Notes: generated by a model from the letters alone, not told the origin. A stretch of 57,088 bases of DNA from an uncultured Curvibacter sp. (GCA_903834975.1 CAILKX010000110.1:1-57088), one strand, 5' to 3'; counted from the stretch's first letter, positions 7,751 through 16,841 are shown. Numbers and translations: made by a program.

Positions 7751-9319
7751 ATGTCAAAAACCATTCCCATCACCGCCTTGGCGGCCCCTCAAACCACAGG
7801 GGTCAGCACGACGCTGGAAGGGGATGGCATGGGTTGCCATTCAGGCGGTGAAAAAATGTTGGCGGCCGCCAAGGCCTCTGGCAAATCCGAGGTCTTGCAG
7901 CAATACGCCAAAGACTATCCGGTGGATCCGAAAGCCGGCCCCCACGACCAGCCGCAAAGCATGTGCCCTGCTTTTGGCTCTTTGCGTGTCGGTCTGCGCA
8001 TGCGCCGCACCGCGACGATTTTGTCGGGCTCTGCCTGCTGCGTTTATGGCTTGACCTTCACTTCGCATTTTTACGGCGCCAAGCGCAGCGTGGGCTATGT
8101 GCCCTTCAATTCTGAATCGCTGGTGACAGGCAAGCTGTTTGAAGACATCCGCGAATCGGTCTACAACGAAGCCAATCCCGACAAATACGACGCGATAGTG
8201 ATCATCAATTTGTGCGTCCCCACGGCCAGTGGCGTGCCCTTGCAATTGCTGCCCAAAGAAATCAACGGGGTGCGCATCATTGGCATTGATGTGCCTGGCT
8301 TTGGCGTGCCAACGCATGCCGAAGCCAAAGACATTTTGGCTGGGGCCATGCTCAAGTATGCGCGGGAAGAAATCGCCGCGGGCCCCGTGGCACTGCCCCG
8401 AACCGGCCGCTCCGCCAAACCCACGATCACCTTGTTGGGCGAAATGTTCCCCGCCGACCCGATGATCATTGGCCGGATGTTAGAACCCATGGGATTGGCA
8501 GCAGGCCCGGTGGTGCCCACCCGCGAATGGCGCGAGCTTTATGCGGCCCTGGACTGTTTGGCTGTGGCCGCCATCCACCCTTTTTACACCGCGAGTGTTC
8601 GTGAATTTCAAGCGGCTGGCCGGCCCATCATTGGCTCTGCACCGGTCGGCTTGGCGGGCACCGAGGCTTGGCTGCAAAACGTGGGGCAAGTGGCCAACGT
8701 GCCGCAAGCCCAAATTGACGCGGTTAAAAATGCCATGCGCATGGCCATTCAAGGCGGCTTGGCCAAATCGCCCATCAAAGGCCGCATCGTGATGAGTGGC
8801 TACGAAGGTTCCGAATTGCTGGTCGCCCGGTTGCTGGTGGAAAGCGGGGCTGATTTGCGCTACGTCGGCACCGCCTGCCCGCGCACCCCATGGAGCGCGG
8901 AAGACTGCGCCTGGCTGGAAGCCCAAGGGGTGCATGTTCAGTACCGCGCCTCCTTGGAGCAAGACTTGGCGGCTTTGCAGGAATGGCAACCCGATTTGGC
9001 GATTGGCACCACGCCCTTGGTGCAAGCGGCCAAAGAACGCAGCACACCGGCTTTGTATTTCACCAACCTGATTTCTGCACGCCCCTTGATGGGGCCTGCG
9101 GGCGCGGGTTCCTTGGCCCAAGTCATCAACGGCGCGATGGCGAACAAATCGCGTTTCGAAGCCATGAAAGACTTCTTTGGTGAAGCCGGTAGTGGCCACG
9201 CAGCGGGCATCTGGGAGGCCTCTAAGGGCGTGCCTCAGCGACGCCCAGAATTTGAAGCCGACACCCGCCGTCAACTCGAAAAGCTGGCCAAGAAACGCCA
9301 AGCGGAGGCGATGATCTGA
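7751..9319 (+). CDS. bchY: Chlorophyllide a reductase subunit Y
   Basis: Catalytic NifD/BchN-like subunit of COR. 522 residues. Conserved cysteines expected to hold the interface [4Fe-4S] cluster occur in [19 protein letters not shown] and [10 protein letters not shown] (about residues 75-165). The stop codon overlaps the first base of the bchZ ATG (TGATG at 9317-9321), typical of stoichiometric coupling. No strong Shine-Dalgarno sequence is seen before the ATG at 7751; an A-rich stretch precedes it, so the start rests on family length. Confidence 0.97.
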   Translation: MSKTIPITALAAPQTTGVSTTLEGDGMGCHSGGEKMLAAAKASGKSEVLQQYAKDYPVDPKAGPHDQPQSMCPAFGSLRVGLRMRRTATILSGSACCVYGLTFTSHFYGAKRSVGYVPFNSESLVTGKLFEDIRESVYNEANPDKYDAIVIINLCVPTASGVPLQLLPKEINGVRIIGIDVPGFGVPTHAEAKDILAGAMLKYAREEIAAGPVALPRTGRSAKPTITLLGEMFPADPMIIGRMLEPMGLAAGPVVPTREWRELYAALDCLAVAAIHPFYTASVREFQAAGRPIIGSAPVGLAGTEAWLQNVGQVANVPQAQIDAVKNAMRMAIQGGLAKSPIKGRIVMSGYEGSELLVARLLVESGADLRYVGTACPRTPWSAEDCAWLEAQGVHVQYRASLEQDLAALQEWQPDLAIGTTPLVQAAKERSTPALYFTNLISARPLMGPAGAGSLAQVINGAMANKSRFEAMKDFFGEAGSGHAAGIWEASKGVPQRRPEFEADTRRQLEKLAKKRQAEAMI

Positions 9320-10785
9320 TGTTGGTACTCGACCACGATCGCGCTGGCGGCTACTGGGGTGCCGTGTATGTGTTCACGGCCATCAAAGGCTTGCAAGTGG
9401 TCATTGATGGGCCGGTGGGTTGCGAAAACCTGCCCGTGACTTCGGTGTTGCACTACACCGATGCCCTGCCCCCGCACGAGTTGCCCATCGTCGTGACGGG
9501 TTTGGCCGAAGAGCAACTCGGTCGTGAAGGCACCGAAGGGGCGATGCGCCGAGCCCATGCGGTCTTGAACCCCGACCTGCCAGCGGTCGTCGTGACCGGC
9601 TCCATTGCCGAAATGATTGGCGGTGGCGTCACCCCAGAAGGCACGAACCTGCAGCGCTTTTTGCCCCGCACCATTGATGAAGACCAATGGCAATGTGCCA
9701 ACCGCGCGATGTACTGGCTGTGGCAACAATACGGCCTCAAGCACGTTCCCAAACGGGAGCGCAAAGCCGGTGAGCGCCCCAGGGTGAACATCATCGGACC
9801 GTCCTACGGCGCCTTCAACTGCCCCAGCGATCTGGCTGAAATCAAGCGCTTGGTGAATGGCATTGGGGCCGAAGTGAATGAAGTCTTTCCGTTGGGCTCG
9901 CACGTCGCTGATGTGTCGCGGCTGGTGGAAGCCGATGTGAACATTTGCATGTACCGCGAATTCGGTCGCATGCTGTGCGAAGCGCTGGAGCGTCCCTATT
10001 TGCAAGCGCCGATTGGTTTGCACAGCACCACGAAGTTTTTGCGCTCATTGGGGGCGTTGTTGGGCCTGGATCCCGAGCCCTTTATTGAACGTGAAAAACA
10101 CAGCACCATCAAACCCATTTGGGATTTGTGGCGCTCCGTCACACAAGACTTTTTTGCCACCGCCAATTTCGGCGTGGTGGCCAACGAAACCTACACCCGA
10201 GGCATCCGCCATTTCTTAGAAGACGAAATGGGCATGCCGTGCAACTTTGCAATCGCTCGGGTCGCAGGCGGCAAAACCGACAACGCAGAAGTGCGCCGCT
10301 TGGTCACAGAAAAAACGCCCATGGTGCTTTATGGCAGCTACAACGAGCGCATCTATTTGGCCGAATGCGGCGGCGGCGGCATGATGAAAACCAGTTTCAT
10401 CCCCGCCAGTTTTCCGCTGCCGCTCATTCGACGCCACACCGGCACGCCCTTCATGGGCTATGCCGGCGCCACTTACCTCATTCAAGAGTTCTGCAACGGG
10501 CTCTTCGATGCGCTTTTCCACATCCTGCCTTTGGGCACTGAGCTCGACAAGATCGAGGCCACGCTGGGCCGAGCGGGCCCGGAGTCGACGTTGCCTTGGG
10601 AAGCCGAAGCGCAAGAAAAATTGGAAGCCTTGCTGGAACAGCAACCCGTCTTGGTTCGAATCTCAGCCGCTAAAAAAATGCGCGACCAGGCTGAAAGAGA
10701 CGCCCGAGAACGGGGTCAACCTCAGGTGGAAGCCAAGAGGTTTGGTGAATTGTTCGGATTGAAAGAAATGGAGGTGTCTGCATGA
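9319..10785 (+). CDS. bchZ: Chlorophyllide a reductase subunit Z
   Basis: Second catalytic subunit of COR, NifK/BchB-like; forms the substrate pocket with BchY. 488 residues. The N-terminus ([16 protein letters not shown]) and [16 protein letters not shown] hold the conserved Gly/Cys interface, with further family sequence in [16 protein letters not shown] near the C-terminus. One-base overlap with bchY. Its stop TGA overlaps the ATG of a 44-codon ORF (ATGA, 10782-10785), which links it to the puf genes. Confidence 0.97.
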   Translation: MLVLDHDRAGGYWGAVYVFTAIKGLQVVIDGPVGCENLPVTSVLHYTDALPPHELPIVVTGLAEEQLGREGTEGAMRRAHAVLNPDLPAVVVTGSIAEMIGGGVTPEGTNLQRFLPRTIDEDQWQCANRAMYWLWQQYGLKHVPKRERKAGERPRVNIIGPSYGAFNCPSDLAEIKRLVNGIGAEVNEVFPLGSHVADVSRLVEADVNICMYREFGRMLCEALERPYLQAPIGLHSTTKFLRSLGALLGLDPEPFIEREKHSTIKPIWDLWRSVTQDFFATANFGVVANETYTRGIRHFLEDEMGMPCNFAIARVAGGKTDNAEVRRLVTEKTPMVLYGSYNERIYLAECGGGGMMKTSFIPASFPLPLIRRHTGTPFMGYAGATYLIQEFCNGLFDALFHILPLGTELDKIEATLGRAGPESTLPWEAEAQEKLEALLEQQPVLVRISAAKKMRDQAERDARERGQPQVEAKRFGELFGLKEMEVSA

Positions 10786-10916
10786 AAGAGGCACGCCTTT
10801 TTGGGAAGTCCGTTCAATCCTTCGGCTTGTCCGGGGGGTCATCTGCGGGGGTGTTAACACCTTTGCAGTCCGTCCTGAGCCCTTTGGGCGAGGGGTTTCG
10901 CCGTAAGGCATTTTGA
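10782..10916 (+). CDS. Hypothetical 44-residue ORF coupled to bchZ, upstream of pufB
   Basis: ATG at 10782 overlaps the bchZ stop by four bases and reads 44 codons to TGA at 10914-10916, 13 bases before pufB. The peptide is basic, begins [10 protein letters not shown], ends EGFRRKAF and has no membrane helix, so it is not the hydrophobic PufQ of Rhodobacter. It resembles nothing I recognise. The ORF contains a strong RNA hairpin (10843-10868). It may be a real small protein, a leader peptide that couples ribosome passage to the hairpin, or simply open spacer. The ATGA junction is the main argument for translation. Confidence 0.4.
   Translation: MKEARLFGKSVQSFGLSGGSSAGVLTPLQSVLSPLGEGFRRKAF
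10843..10868 (+). promoter_or_regulatory. RNA hairpin between bchZ and pufB
   Basis: The 26 bases from CTGC to GCAG form an 11-pair stem, with three consecutive G-U pairs in the middle, around the palindrome GGTGTTAACACC and a TTAA loop. A second small stem (GCCC-TTT-GGGC) lies at 10879-10889. No T-tract follows, so it is not a simple terminator. It is placed to act as a processing or stability element at the 5' end of puf mRNA. Confidence 0.6.
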
Positions 10917-10929
10917 AAGAGGCAAAACT

Positions 10930-11073
10930 ATGACTGATGCAGCTAACCCCTCGGGGCTGACAGACGAAGAAGCCCAAGAGTTCCACCAGTACTACATCCA
11001 GGGTTACCTGTTGTGGGCGGCTGGCGCTCTCTTCGCCCACAGCTTGGTGTGGATCTGGCGTCCTTGGTTCTAA
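10930..11073 (+). CDS. pufB: Light-harvesting 1 beta polypeptide
   Basis: 47-residue inner-membrane antenna peptide that pairs with LH1 alpha and binds bacteriochlorophyll. The N-terminus [12 protein letters not shown] is the beta signature. His19 and His37 are the two conserved histidines; His37 ligates BChl, and the tail WIWRPWF keeps the Trp at +9 (Trp46) that hydrogen-bonds the acetyl group in relatives. An AAAGAGG ribosome-binding site lies about 7 bases upstream of the ATG. First structural gene of the puf operon, followed after 24 bases by an extra antenna-like gene rather than directly by pufA. Confidence 0.95.
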   Translation: MTDAANPSGLTDEEAQEFHQYYIQGYLLWAAGALFAHSLVWIWRPWF

Positions 11074-11097
11074 ACGACTAAAGCAAGAGGTGTATTG

Positions 11098-11322
11098 ATG
11101 ACTAATCTCAAAACAAACAACGAGCGTTCTGCTTCCTTTAACCATGAGGACGGTGAAGGGATGCTGTTCATGATGCTTTTTGTCGTGTTCTTGGCCGTGG
11201 CTTTGGTGGGACATTTGCTGACCATGAATTGGCGCAGTTGGCTTCCTGGAGCTGAAGATTCCTTGAGCACCGTTGAAGGGGTCAAGTCGTCTGTTTACAC
11301 CGTCATTTCTCAATTGACTTAA
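11098..11322 (+). CDS. Extra antenna-like single-helix polypeptide between pufB and pufA
   Basis: 74 residues from the ATG at 11098, with AGAGGTG just upstream. A polar N-terminus (1-21) is followed by one transmembrane helix (about 22-43) and a 26-residue C-terminal tail rich in Ser/Thr/Val. The end of the helix, GHLLTMNWRSWLPG, aligns without gaps to [12 protein letters not shown] of the neighbouring PufB: His39, Trp45, Arg46 and Trp48 match the BChl-binding His and its W-R-x-W tail. The beta signature EAQEFH is absent, and the long tail is unlike PufB or PufA. It is therefore a divergent beta-like antenna peptide, or a single-helix accessory protein of the PufX/protein-W type derived from an antenna. 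I know no standard name. Strong ribosome-binding sites before and after suggest expression at antenna-like levels. Confidence 0.75.
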   Translation: MTNLKTNNERSASFNHEDGEGMLFMMLFVVFLAVALVGHLLTMNWRSWLPGAEDSLSTVEGVKSSVYTVISQLT

Positions 11323-11336
11323 GAAAGGAAATTCCT

Positions 11337-11534
11337 ATGTGGCGCATTTGGCGTGTGATAGATCCTCGCAAAGCGATCGTCCTGACCGGACTCTTGATTG
11401 CTTTTATCTCTGCAACGATTCACCTGGTCATGATCAGTACCGATCGTTACAACCTCAACAGCTGGCATCCCGATACGGCCAAAGCCGCAGCGGCCAATGC
11501 ACCAGCGCAAAACGCTGGCCTACCCCAAAAGTAA
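11337..11534 (+). CDS. pufA: Light-harvesting 1 alpha polypeptide
   Basis: 65-residue LH1 alpha peptide. The N-terminus MWRIWRVIDPRK is the alpha signature; one helix (about 14-35) ends in the BChl-ligating His29 (SATIHLVMIST). A clear AAGGAA ribosome-binding site lies upstream. Unusually, the Trp normally found 11 residues after the His (YNW in relatives) is replaced by Leu40 (YNLNSW), with a Trp only at +14. The Ala/Pro-rich tail (NAPAQNAGLPQK) resembles tails of other betaproteobacterial alphas. It lies 14 bases after the extra antenna-like gene. Confidence 0.95.
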   Translation: MWRIWRVIDPRKAIVLTGLLIAFISATIHLVMISTDRYNLNSWHPDTAKAAAANAPAQNAGLPQK

Positions 11535-11554
11535 GCCCAGTGTGTTTTGTTTGG

Positions 11555-11591
11555 ACAGGCGCTATCGCTCCATTTTGGACGGGGCGTCTGT
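11555..11591 (+). promoter_or_regulatory. Stem-loop in the pufA-pufL intergenic region
   Basis: ACAGGCGC (11555-11562) pairs with GCGTCTGT (11584-11591) with one G-U pair, and an inner TCCA/TGGA stem may form in the loop. It is followed by an A/T-rich stretch. In other purple bacteria a stem-loop at this place protects the antenna segment of puf mRNA from 3' decay and sets antenna:RC stoichiometry; the same role is inferred here. The remaining bases to pufL hold only its GGAGG ribosome-binding site. Confidence 0.65.
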
Positions 11592-11658
11592 TCTTTAAAT
11601 TTTTACATTCAAGTCTAGAAGACCCCGTAAAAAAATCAATCGGTCGGAGGATGCCACT

Positions 11659-12486
11659 ATGACGATGTTAAGTTTTGAACGTAAATACCGCGTCCGCGGC
11701 GGTACCCTATTTGGGGGTGACCTGTTTGATTTTTGGGTGGGTCCTTTCTACGTTGGATTCTTCGGAATCACCACGCTGTTTTTTGCCCTAACCGGCACCA
11801 TGATGATTTTGTGGGGCGCCGCGATGGGGCCCACTTGGAATCTCTGGCAAATTAGCATTGCACCGCCCGACATTTCTTATGGGTTGCGGTTTGCCCCCTT
11901 AATGGCCGGCGGTCTCTGGCAGTTGATCACGATCTGTGCGATCGGCGCTTTTGTCTCTTGGGCCTTGCGCGAGGTTGAAATTTGTCGCAAATTGGGCATG
12001 GGCCTGCACGTGCCCGTGGCTTTCGGCATGGCCATCTTGGCTTATGTCAGCTTGCAAGTCATTCGCCCTGTCTTGATGGGCGCTTGGGGACACGCTTTCC
12101 CCTACGGCATCTACAGCCACTTGGACTGGGTCAGCAACACAGCCTACCAATACCTGCACTTCCACTACAACCCCTGGCACATGATTGCGGCCAGCTTGTT
12201 CTTTGCCACGGTGTTGGCTTTGTCGATGCACGGTGGCTTGGTGTTGTCGGCCACCAACCCAGGCCACGGCGAAACCGTCAAAACGCCCGAGCACGAAGAC
12301 ACCTTCTTCCGCGACTTGATCGGCTACTCCGTCGGCACCTTGGGCATTCACCGCCTGGGTCTGTTCATGGCGCTGGCTGGGGTCTGGTTCGGCATCGTTT
12401 GTATCGTGGTGAGTGGCCCCTTCTGGACAGGCGCTTGGCCTGAGTGGTGGGGCTGGTGGCTCAACATGCCCATTTGGCGCACTTGA
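11659..12486 (+). CDS. pufL: Photosynthetic reaction centre L subunit
   Basis: 275-residue, five-helix core subunit that binds the special pair, the active-branch pigments and part of the quinone sites. The start [15 protein letters not shown] matches the family and has GGAGG upstream. [17 protein letters not shown] contains the special-pair His and neighbouring residues, and [10 protein letters not shown] carries a His ligand of the non-haem iron. [17 protein letters not shown] lies before the last helix. The C-terminus ends MPIWRT. Lies 124 bases after pufA, behind a stem-loop, and 21 bases before pufM. Confidence 0.98.
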   Translation: MTMLSFERKYRVRGGTLFGGDLFDFWVGPFYVGFFGITTLFFALTGTMMILWGAAMGPTWNLWQISIAPPDISYGLRFAPLMAGGLWQLITICAIGAFVSWALREVEICRKLGMGLHVPVAFGMAILAYVSLQVIRPVLMGAWGHAFPYGIYSHLDWVSNTAYQYLHFHYNPWHMIAASLFFATVLALSMHGGLVLSATNPGHGETVKTPEHEDTFFRDLIGYSVGTLGIHRLGLFMALAGVWFGIVCIVVSGPFWTGAWPEWWGWWLNMPIWRT

Positions 12487-12507
12487 TGGCTAGCAGAGGA
12501 AATTGAA

Positions 12508-13482
12508 ATGGCCCAATACCAAAATCTTTTTACATCCGTTCAGCCTGTCGGCCCCTTGCATGACGGCGTCGCCCTGCCCCAGGGCGATGACAAACGCTTA
12601 GGTCAACCGTTTCTGTTGCACCTGCTGGGTCGCATCGGCAACGCCCAAATCGGACCCGTTTATTTGGGGACCTTGGGTTTGGCGTCCCTGATCTTCGGCA
12701 TCGCCGCCTTCAACATCATTGGCTTCAACATGTTGGCGTCGGTGGATTGGAACCCCATCCAACTGATTCGCCAGTTGTTTTGGCTGGCACTCGAGCCACC
12801 GGCCCCGGCCTATGGCTTGAGCTTCCCCCCTTTGGCCAAGGGCGGTTGGTGGCTGATTGTCGGCTTGATGCTGACGGCTTCCATTTTGTTGTGGTGGGCT
12901 CGCACCTACCGTCGTGCCCGCCAATTGGGTCTGGGTACCCACGTGGCTTGGGCGTTTGCAGCGGCGATTTGGCTCTATCTGGTTTGCGGTTTTTTCCGTC
13001 CCATCATGATGGGCAGTTGGTCTGAGGCGGTGCCTTTTGGCATCTTCCCGCACCTGGACTGGGTGTCGGCCCTCTCCCTGCGTTACGGTAACTTGTTCTA
13101 CAACCCGTTCCATGCGCTGTCGATCGTGTTTTTGTACGGATCGGTGTTGCTGTTTGCCATGCACGGCGCGACCATTTTGGCGGTCAGTCGGTACGGCGGT
13201 GAGCGTGAAATTGAACAAATTGTCGACCGAGGCACGGCCTCTGAAAGAGCGGCCTTGTTCTGGCGTTGGACCATGGGCTTTAACGCCACGATGGAGTCCA
13301 TCCACCGCTGGGCCTGGTGGTTTGCAGTGCTCTGTCCTTTGGTGGGCGGCATTGGCATCTTGCTGACCGGCACCGTCGTTGACAACTGGTACCTGTGGTC
13401 AGTCAAACACCACGTCGTCCCCGCCTATCCCTTGGGCAACCCCATCGTGGTGGACCCAGCACTTGTGGGAGTGAAACCATGA
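12508..13482 (+). CDS. pufM: Photosynthetic reaction centre M subunit
   Basis: 324-residue partner of PufL. The N-terminus ([15 protein letters not shown]) and [33 protein letters not shown] are typical, with the special-pair His in [18 protein letters not shown] gives an iron-ligand His. The C-terminal part extends past the last helix ([12 protein letters not shown]), as expected when a tetrahaem cytochrome subunit is bound. AGAGGAAA lies upstream of the ATG. The stop overlaps the pufC start by four bases (ATGA). Confidence 0.98.
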   Translation: MAQYQNLFTSVQPVGPLHDGVALPQGDDKRLGQPFLLHLLGRIGNAQIGPVYLGTLGLASLIFGIAAFNIIGFNMLASVDWNPIQLIRQLFWLALEPPAPAYGLSFPPLAKGGWWLIVGLMLTASILLWWARTYRRARQLGLGTHVAWAFAAAIWLYLVCGFFRPIMMGSWSEAVPFGIFPHLDWVSALSLRYGNLFYNPFHALSIVFLYGSVLLFAMHGATILAVSRYGGEREIEQIVDRGTASERAALFWRWTMGFNATMESIHRWAWWFAVLCPLVGGIGILLTGTVVDNWYLWSVKHHVVPAYPLGNPIVVDPALVGVKP

Positions 13483-14498
13483 AGAATGTGATCAAAACAA
13501 TGCTGTGTCTGGGCGCTGCGCTGCTGCTCTCAGGCTGTGAGAGACCGCCGATTGCCACCGTGCAAACCGGCTACCGCGGCACCGGGATGGAGCAGGTTTA
13601 CAACCCGCGCACCTTGGCACAACAGGCCCCGCTGAATGAGGCCCCAGTGGCCCCTGAAGCCGCTTCGGCGGACGGCCCCAAGGCCAAAGACGTCTACAAA
13701 AATGTGCAGGTGTTGGGCGACTTGAGCGTTGGCCAATTTGCCCGCCACATGACCTCCATTGCGCAATGGGTGGCGCCCGATGTCGGCTGTTCTTATTGCC
13801 ACAACCCGCAAAACTTTGCCGATGACAGCAAGTACACCAAGGTGGTGGCGCGCCGCATGATCCAAATGACGCAGCACGTCAATCAAGATTGGAAAGCGCA
13901 CGTTTCAGAGACCGGCGTGACCTGCTACACCTGCCACCGCGGTAACCACATTCCAAAAAATGTGTGGACAGCGCCAAAAGACCGCAAATACGCGAGCAGT
14001 TTGTTGGGCGATTTGGCGGGTCAAAACTTGGCCTCTAAAGAAGCCGGCTTGACGTCGCTGCCCTTCGATCCTTTTTCGTCGTATTTGCTGGACAACAAAG
14101 CGATTCGCGTCAACGGACAAGAAGCCATGGCCGGTGTGGGCGCCTATGCCAACCGCGCGTCTTTGAAACAGACGGAGCATACCTACTCGCTGATGGTGCA
14201 CATGTCGGAATCATTGGGCGTGAATTGCACCTATTGCCACAACACCCGAAACTTCGCATCGTGGGAAGAATCTCGGCCCCAGCGTGTCACTGCGTGGCAT
14301 GGCATTCGGATGGCGCGTGACTTGAACAACGAGTACATGACGCCGCTGACCAGCCAATTCCCCACTGAGCGACTCGGGCCCCACGGCGATGTCGCCAAGG
14401 TCAATTGCAGCACTTGCCACCAAGGCGCCTTCAAGCCTTTGTATGGGGCTGCCATGGCCAAGGATTTTCCAGAATTGTTGACGCTAGCAAAGCCTTAA
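13479..14498 (+). CDS. pufC: Reaction-centre tetrahaem cytochrome c subunit (lipoprotein)
   Basis: Periplasmic electron donor to the photo-oxidised special pair. 339 residues from the ATG at 13479, within the pufM stop. An N-terminal lipoprotein signal ends in LLLSGC, so Cys would be acylated and anchor the protein. Four CXXCH haem motifs are visible: CSYCH, CYTCH, CTYCH and CSTCH, arranged in two pairs. Methionine axial ligands can be placed in the helices before the motifs (for example MTSIAQWV and MVHMSESLG). Last gene of the puf operon; a strong terminator follows 14 bases downstream. Confidence 0.97.
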   Translation: MKNVIKTMLCLGAALLLSGCERPPIATVQTGYRGTGMEQVYNPRTLAQQAPLNEAPVAPEAASADGPKAKDVYKNVQVLGDLSVGQFARHMTSIAQWVAPDVGCSYCHNPQNFADDSKYTKVVARRMIQMTQHVNQDWKAHVSETGVTCYTCHRGNHIPKNVWTAPKDRKYASSLLGDLAGQNLASKEAGLTSLPFDPFSSYLLDNKAIRVNGQEAMAGVGAYANRASLKQTEHTYSLMVHMSESLGVNCTYCHNTRNFASWEESRPQRVTAWHGIRMARDLNNEYMTPLTSQFPTERLGPHGDVAKVNCSTCHQGAFKPLYGAAMAKDFPELLTLAKP

Positions 14499-14512
14499 GC
14501 TTTGCACCTCAT

Positions 14513-14548
14513 AAGGCCTGTCACTGCCAAGGGACAGGCCTTTTTTTT
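14513..14548 (+). terminator. Rho-independent terminator after pufC
   Basis: AAGGCCTGTC (14513-14522) and GACAGGCCTT (14533-14542) form a perfect 10-pair stem with a 10-base loop, followed by an uninterrupted T-tract. It ends the puf transcript. The crtA start lies only 12 bases beyond it, so crtADC is expressed by read-through or from a promoter inside pufC. Confidence 0.92.
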
Positions 14549-14560
14549 AGAATCAATTCC

Positions 14561-15271
14561 ATGCCCCAGCCCCTGTTGACCCAAGGCCAAGCTCAAACGG
14601 GGGTTCTTTTGTTGGCCGACATTGCCGCCGAATTTCGACTTTGGGGCTGGTCACGCATCGTCAAAGGGCCCTCGGCACTTCAGCACTTAAGCGGCCTCGT
14701 GTTTGCCAAAGTGCTGGGCAGCGGCCACGAGGGTGGCTTTGGCCTGCGACCCAGCGTCTCACGCCAGGGCTTGCTGCTTTGGTTTGAAACGCCGCAACAG
14801 GCCGAAGACTTCATGACCCGTTCTCAGGTGGTCAAAGACTATCAAGAAAGATCAAGGGAGTTCTGCCTGATGGCGCTCAAAACTTGGTCGTCCCGAGGCC
14901 GTTGGGATCAAAAGTCGTTGGACGTCACCACCCCTGCCCCTGTTCATGGACCGGTCGCGGCTTTGACGCGGGCCTCTATCAAATTCACCAAAGCCCGTGC
15001 TTTCTGGCAATTCGCGCCGGCCTCGCAGAATGCCTTGTCTCAGGCTCAAGGCTGCCAATTGGCGGTGGGTTTGGGTGAAGCACCTTATTTGAGGCAAGCC
15101 ACTTTCAGCATCTGGGACAGCGTTGCCGACATGGATGCCTATGCCCGCTCTGGCGCGCATTTGCAGGCCATTCAAGCGGCCCAGAATGAGGGCTATTTTT
15201 CTGAATCCCTGTTTGCGCGGTTTGTTCCCCTTCAGGTGCAAGGCCAATGGCAAGGCAAGGTGTATGGCTAA
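14561..15271 (+). CDS. crtA: Spheroidene monooxygenase
   Basis: Introduces the C-2 keto group into spheroidene and hydroxyspheroidene using O2, giving the red ketocarotenoids that form under air. 236 residues from the ATG at 14561, chosen because it starts just past the puf terminator and matches family length; the open frame extends upstream into pufC but that part is not CrtA-like. WGWSRIVKGPSALQ and FTKARAFWQFAPASQ are CrtA-like segments. The gene overlaps crtD by 8 bases. Its presence implies spheroidenone-type pigments. Confidence 0.9.
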   Translation: MPQPLLTQGQAQTGVLLLADIAAEFRLWGWSRIVKGPSALQHLSGLVFAKVLGSGHEGGFGLRPSVSRQGLLLWFETPQQAEDFMTRSQVVKDYQERSREFCLMALKTWSSRGRWDQKSLDVTTPAPVHGPVAALTRASIKFTKARAFWQFAPASQNALSQAQGCQLAVGLGEAPYLRQATFSIWDSVADMDAYARSGAHLQAIQAAQNEGYFSESLFARFVPLQVQGQWQGKVYG

Positions 15272-16841
15272 AGTCGTGGTGGTGGGCGCTGGCATCGGCG
15301 GCTTGGTCAGTGCCTTGGTGTTGGCGCACCACGGGTGTGAGGTGACCTTGATAGAGAGTGCACAAGCGCCGGGCGGCAAGATCAGACAGGTGTCTGTCGA
15401 CGGGGTCGGTGTCGACTCCGGGCCCACCGTTTTCACCATGCGCTGGGTATTTGAACAAATGCTGGCGGAGTTGGGCACCTCGTTGTCGGACATCTTGACG
15501 CTGGAACCCTTGTCCATCTTGGCCCGCCACGCCTGGGACCAAAGCGAGCAACGGTTGGATTTGTTTGCCGACACCGCCCAAACTGCCGACGCCATTGGCC
15601 AGTTCAGCAGTCCCCAAGAGGCCCGTCGCTTTTTGGTTTTCTGCCAAGAGGCCAAGCGCTTGTACGAAACGCTCGAGCGCCCTTACATCCGCAGCGAGCG
15701 CCCCACCATGACCAGCATGGTGAACGACCTGGGTTGGAAAGGCCTGCTGAACCTCAGCCGCTTGGGGCCGTTCGCCAATCTTTGGCAAAGCCTGGGGCGC
15801 CATTTTCACGACCCGAGGTTGCAGCAACTGTTTGGTCGTTACGCCACGTACTGCGGCTCATCGCCTTGGTCAGCACCGGCCACCTTGATGTTGGTGGCCC
15901 AAGTGGAATTGGCGGGTGTTTGGTCGGTGCACGGGGGCATGAAAGAAATCGCCAACGCCTTGGCCCGTCTGGGGGTGCAACGCGGTGTAAAGGCGCGGTA
16001 TGGTCAGCGTTGCCAAAAGATTCTGACCCAAAGCGGCCGTGTCACTGGCGTGCAACTCGACACCGGCGAGGTGATCGAGGCCCCTTATGTGGTTTTCAAC
16101 GGCGATGTCAATGCCTTGGCCGACAGCCTCAATCAGAACCGCAATCAAAGCCGGTCCCCCCCAAAAAATCAAAATTTAGAGCGTCAAAAGCGATCGCTCT
16201 CTGCCTTCACTTGGTCGCTCCACGCCAAAGCCAATGGCTTTCCCTTGGTGCGGCACAATGTTTTTTTCAACCAAGATTACCGGCGAGAGTTTGACGATAT
16301 TTTTCAGCGCCGCCAACTGCCGTCGCAAGGCACCGTTTACGTCTGCGCGCAAGACCGAACAGACCACGGGCTTGCCCATGATGACCAGCAAGACCCTAAA
16401 AACCAGCAAGCCATTAGGGAGCGCCTGTTCTGTTTGGTCAATGCCCCCGCCGACGGCGACGTGCATTCTTTTAGTTCCTCGGAGATACAAGCATGCGAAT
16501 CCAGCAGCCTGGCCTTGATGCGTCGATGTGGCCTGGACATCCAATTCGAAGCACACCAAGTGGTGCGGACCTTACCGCAGGACTTTGCGGGTCTGTTCCC
16601 GGCCAGCGGTGGGGCGCTGTATGGCCAAGCGACCCACGGCTGGATGTCGGCATTTGCGCGTCCCTCGGCTCGCAGCCCCGTGACTGGCCTCTACACAGCG
16701 GGGGGCAGCGTGCATCCGGGGCCGGGCGTTCCGATGGCCGCCATGTCGGGTCGTTTGGCGGCCGCGACGCTGATGGCGGACCTCGCTTTGACCAAGCGGT
16801 CCCACCGGGTGGTTATCTCTGGTGGTACCTCGACGCGCTGA
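15264..16841 (+). CDS. crtD: Hydroxyneurosporene (methoxyneurosporene) desaturase
   Basis: FAD-dependent 3,4-desaturase of the spheroidene pathway, of the CrtI-type amine-oxidase superfamily. 525 residues from the ATG at 15264, overlapping the end of crtA. The dinucleotide-binding site is VVVGAGIGGLVSALVLAHHG (residues 4-23), followed by APGGKIRQ; the C-terminal flavin motif is GLYTAGGSVHPGPGVPMAAM. A hydrophilic insertion rich in Asn/Gln/Arg (about residues 290-310) interrupts the middle of the protein. The downstream crtC frame overlaps its 3' end. Confidence 0.94.
   Translation: MAKVVVVGAGIGGLVSALVLAHHGCEVTLIESAQAPGGKIRQVSVDGVGVDSGPTVFTMRWVFEQMLAELGTSLSDILTLEPLSILARHAWDQSEQRLDLFADTAQTADAIGQFSSPQEARRFLVFCQEAKRLYETLERPYIRSERPTMTSMVNDLGWKGLLNLSRLGPFANLWQSLGRHFHDPRLQQLFGRYATYCGSSPWSAPATLMLVAQVELAGVWSVHGGMKEIANALARLGVQRGVKARYGQRCQKILTQSGRVTGVQLDTGEVIEAPYVVFNGDVNALADSLNQNRNQSRSPPKNQNLERQKRSLSAFTWSLHAKANGFPLVRHNVFFNQDYRREFDDIFQRRQLPSQGTVYVCAQDRTDHGLAHDDQQDPKNQQAIRERLFCLVNAPADGDVHSFSSSEIQACESSSLALMRRCGLDIQFEAHQVVRTLPQDFAGLFPASGGALYGQATHGWMSAFARPSARSPVTGLYTAGGSVHPGPGVPMAAMSGRLAAATLMADLALTKRSHRVVISGGTSTR

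Noticed and set aside
8480-9301. A 273-codon minus-strand frame opposite bchY
   Set aside because: Shadow of bchY; composition typical of reverse-strand translation.
10782-10916. Identification of the small ORF before pufB as pufQ
   Set aside because: PufQ is longer and has a hydrophobic helix; this peptide has neither, so only a hypothetical ORF is claimed.
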